DNA of 64,000 nt from JAGREO01 sp020446285 (GTDB lineage Bacteria > Pseudomonadota > Alphaproteobacteria > Geminicoccales > Geminicoccaceae): positions 89,733-153,732 of the forward strand of contig JAWKVP010000008.1 of the NCBI GenBank assembly GCA_041398005.1, given 5' to 3'. Every line of letters begins with the position of its first letter. Within the stretch, counting starts at the first letter, position 1. A model generated the notes under the pieces. The model was not told the origin of the DNA, searched no databases, and saw nothing but the letters and a program-made list of their open reading frames with translations. A program made the translations under genes and the position numbers. Below are positions 62,056-64,000 of this stretch, piece after piece.

Positions 62056-63999
62056 ATGTTCCGCCCATTCAAGAGATTCCGTACCTCCATTGCCTGGCGT
62101 CTGCGTTCCGCTCTTGTCATCGGCACGACATCCATTCTCTCGATTGCCTGGTTCCAGATCCATTTCGATACGGTGGCGGAGCGGAACATCCAGTCATTTG
62201 TCGATGACGCGGTTCCGGCGTCGCTGGCAACGATGACGATGCTGCTCAAGGTTTCCGAGCTCAATGTCGACCTTCTTGCGCATGCGGCGGGCGATACGAA
62301 GGCGCGCTCCGGCTTCGAGGAGCATCTTGCGGAGTTCCGCAAGCATCGCGCGAGTGTTTCGGCGACGTCCCTGCATGGCGAGGCCGGACGTCTCGACGAC
62401 TATCTCGAGGACATCGTTTCCCTGTCACGCGATCGCGTGTTCGACGCCTACGATCCCGGTGAACCCGAATCCTCCGGAAATGCGGCACTCGAACTCGAAC
62501 GCGGGATTTTCGCCCCGCTACGTCGTTCGTTCGAGGAGCTGATCGAAGCGGAACTGGAGAAAACGGGCGACATCGATGCGAGAATGGACCGTATCACCGG
62601 CATCTTCGCCATCGAACGCGCGGTGGTTGCGATGAGCACCTCGTATCTCGCCCATGGTGCCGGAGACAGGGAGGCGGCCGGTCGTTTTCAGGTGGCGTTC
62701 GATGCGTTCGGCGTCATGCTCGACGCGTGGGACAGCGGGGAACCCTTGCACGCGCTCGCCGAGATCCGGCGGATCGTCGACGAGCTGCATGGCCGCGCCA
62801 CCCGGCTGTTCCGCAGTCACAACCCGGATGCCCGAAAGGACATTCTCACCGCGATTGCATTCATCGAGCGGTATTATTTCCAGCCCGCCAGGGAAACATT
62901 GCAGATCGCATTCGATCGCATCCTGAACAATATCGACGAGAACCGCGACAGGCTTGCGACAAAACTCGATTTCACGACGCGCTTCCTTCAGGTCACGTCC
63001 TTGTGCACGCTCGTCATCTTCATCGTCTTCGCCTTTCACTTCGACCGCAAGCTGGTGCGGCCCATTCTCCATATCGAGGATTTCATCGAACGGATGCGAA
63101 CGCGACGGCCGGTCGACGGCATCCCGTTCGAGAAGCGCCCCGACGAGATCGGCGCGATCCAGGAAAGCCTCCTGAGCTACAACCGCGAATCCTGCGAACT
63201 CGAACGGTTGCGGGCCGAACAGCTGCGCTCGGTGGAACGCGAGCACCATAGCGAACTGCACCGGGCCTATGAGAAACTCAAGAACCGCAAACAGGATCTC
63301 GACATCCAGACCGATCGCCTGCGCCGCGCCAACGCCGAACTCGAACGGTTCGTGTCGATTTCCTCGCACGATCTTCGCGAGCCGCTGAAGAACATCCTCG
63401 GACTTTGCCGTCTCCTGCAGACCGGCGATACGCGTTCCGCGGACATGGATGTCTATCTCGAGAAGATCATCGCCAGTGCCAGCCGGATGGGTGCTCTCAT
63501 CGACGACCTCCGTTCGCTGACGCGACTGGACCAGAACCGTGTCGAACGCGAGATCCGCCCGCTCAACGGCATCATCGACAGCGTGATCGAGGAACACCGC
63601 ATGGCGCTCGACGAGCGCGGCGCGGAGACCGCATTCGTCGATCTGCCAACCCTGGACTGCTTTCCCAACATCCTCTGGCAGCTCTTCGACAATCTCGTGC
63701 GCAACGCCCTGCGCCACGGTGCCGTGCGGCTGCGGATCGTGATCGCCCTGCGCGACGATCCGCAGGGCGGTCCGCAGATCATCGTATTCACCAACAATCG
63801 CGACAATGGCGAGCAGGCCGGCGACGAGCTGCTGCTGCCTTTCCGCAAGGGGCACGCCTCACCTGAATGCGGCACAGGCATCGGCCTTTCGATCGTCAGG
63901 AAAGCAGTGGATATGCATGGCGGCCGGATCTGGATCGAATGCCCCAGAGACGGCGATTTCAGTGTGTGTTTTACCTTGAAGGGATTGAACGATGATTGA
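62056..63999 (+). CDS. Membrane-bound sensor histidine kinase
   Basis: A 647-residue kinase. A first membrane segment (ALVIGTTSILSIAWF) and a second (VTSLCTLVIFIVFAFHF, about 314-332) enclose a periplasmic helical sensor of about 280 residues. A HAMP-like region, a coiled coil and HisKA follow with phospho-acceptor His438 in VSISSHDLREPLKNI. The ATPase has the N box DNLVRNALRHGA and the G box GTGIGLSIVRKAV. The H-box type is that of kinases pairing with single-domain regulators. ATG 62056 is chosen over a TTG at 61948. The next gene begins within its last codons. Confidence 0.9.
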   Translation: MFRPFKRFRTSIAWRLRSALVIGTTSILSIAWFQIHFDTVAERNIQSFVDDAVPASLATMTMLLKVSELNVDLLAHAAGDTKARSGFEEHLAEFRKHRASVSATSLHGEAGRLDDYLEDIVSLSRDRVFDAYDPGEPESSGNAALELERGIFAPLRRSFEELIEAELEKTGDIDARMDRITGIFAIERAVVAMSTSYLAHGAGDREAAGRFQVAFDAFGVMLDAWDSGEPLHALAEIRRIVDELHGRATRLFRSHNPDARKDILTAIAFIERYYFQPARETLQIAFDRILNNIDENRDRLATKLDFTTRFLQVTSLCTLVIFIVFAFHFDRKLVRPILHIEDFIERMRTRRPVDGIPFEKRPDEIGAIQESLLSYNRESCELERLRAEQLRSVEREHHSELHRAYEKLKNRKQDLDIQTDRLRRANAELERFVSISSHDLREPLKNILGLCRLLQTGDTRSADMDVYLEKIIASASRMGALIDDLRSLTRLDQNRVEREIRPLNGIIDSVIEEHRMALDERGAETAFVDLPTLDCFPNILWQLFDNLVRNALRHGAVRLRIVIALRDDPQGGPQIIVFTNNRDNGEQAGDELLLPFRKGHASPECGTGIGLSIVRKAVDMHGGRIWIECPRDGDFSVCFTLKGLNDD

Positions 64000-64000
64000 A
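63992..64000 (+). CDS. Possible start of the next gene (response regulator?)
   Basis: ATG at 63992 overlaps the kinase stop codon by eight bases and reads Met-Ile-Glu before the window ends. An overlapping start directly after a kinase of this type is often a single-domain response regulator. Only three codons are visible, so this is a guess from position. Confidence 0.3.

Overview
The window is a compact, high-GC stretch of an alphaproteobacterial chromosome. The lineage call rests on a CtrA response regulator with a TTAA-N7-TTAA box in its promoter, the xseB-ispA-dxs string, an ispE gene behind a TPR lipoprotein, the phnWAY phosphonate route, and many four-base ATGA overlaps. I cannot name the order or genus. 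Almost all the DNA is coding, no transposase, integrase or phage gene is visible, and most genes are housekeeping or catabolic.

Layout: 1-2867 is a 2-aminoethylphosphonate degradation operon (phnW end, phnA, phnY). 3015-5250 holds a GDSL esterase and a LysE exporter, bracketed by a repeat-plus-terminator module. 5261-8706 (minus) is udg, lytic transglycosylase, moaB. 9025-12693 has a small unknown gene, a TPR lipoprotein, ispE and a SAM-hydrolase-like gene, followed by tRNA-Gln. 12900-17254 has malate synthase G, a PLP enzyme and a dienelactone hydrolase. 17507-20411 is fliJ-fliI facing ctrA. 20710-24835 is an HDAC-like gene, xseB, ispA and dxs. An orphan Flp pilin follows at 25007.

25315-35491 is a complete sugar-catabolism locus. 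A four-gene minus-strand operon (FucI-like isomerase, split transketolase, FGGY kinase) faces a ribose-type ABC transporter with a DUF2291 lipoprotein and a DeoR regulator. Its substrate is unknown; an apiose-like pentose is one hypothesis. 35546-37663 has a small exported protein, rpmB and a phytase-like esterase. 37741-40961 is a translationally coupled four-gene operon related to branched-chain amino-acid (Liv) ABC importers, but both ATPases have lost key catalytic motifs and no binding protein is present. 41081-45835 has a BI-1/YccA protein and a YbbA/YbbP/TesA group.

45836-46242 is intergenic with a tight cluster of DnaA-box-like sequences, then acs. 48644-51719 holds a Tat-exported small protein and a three-gene operon of PqqD-like peptide chaperone, HprK-related kinase and nucleotidyltransferase. 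This has the parts of a peptide or protein modification system without the usual RiPP maturation enzymes and is the best candidate for undescribed biology here. 51790-58229 has a TauE-type transporter, rhomboid protease, propionyl-CoA synthetase, a class III nucleotide cyclase with an SRPBCC domain, and S-formylglutathione hydrolase. dnaE and a membrane histidine kinase close the window.

Two dispersed intergenic repeat families are visible: a roughly 70-bp module in four copies at 4.2-5.2 kb, and a 56-bp palindromic element in two copies that supplies the stop codon of the gene before it in both places.
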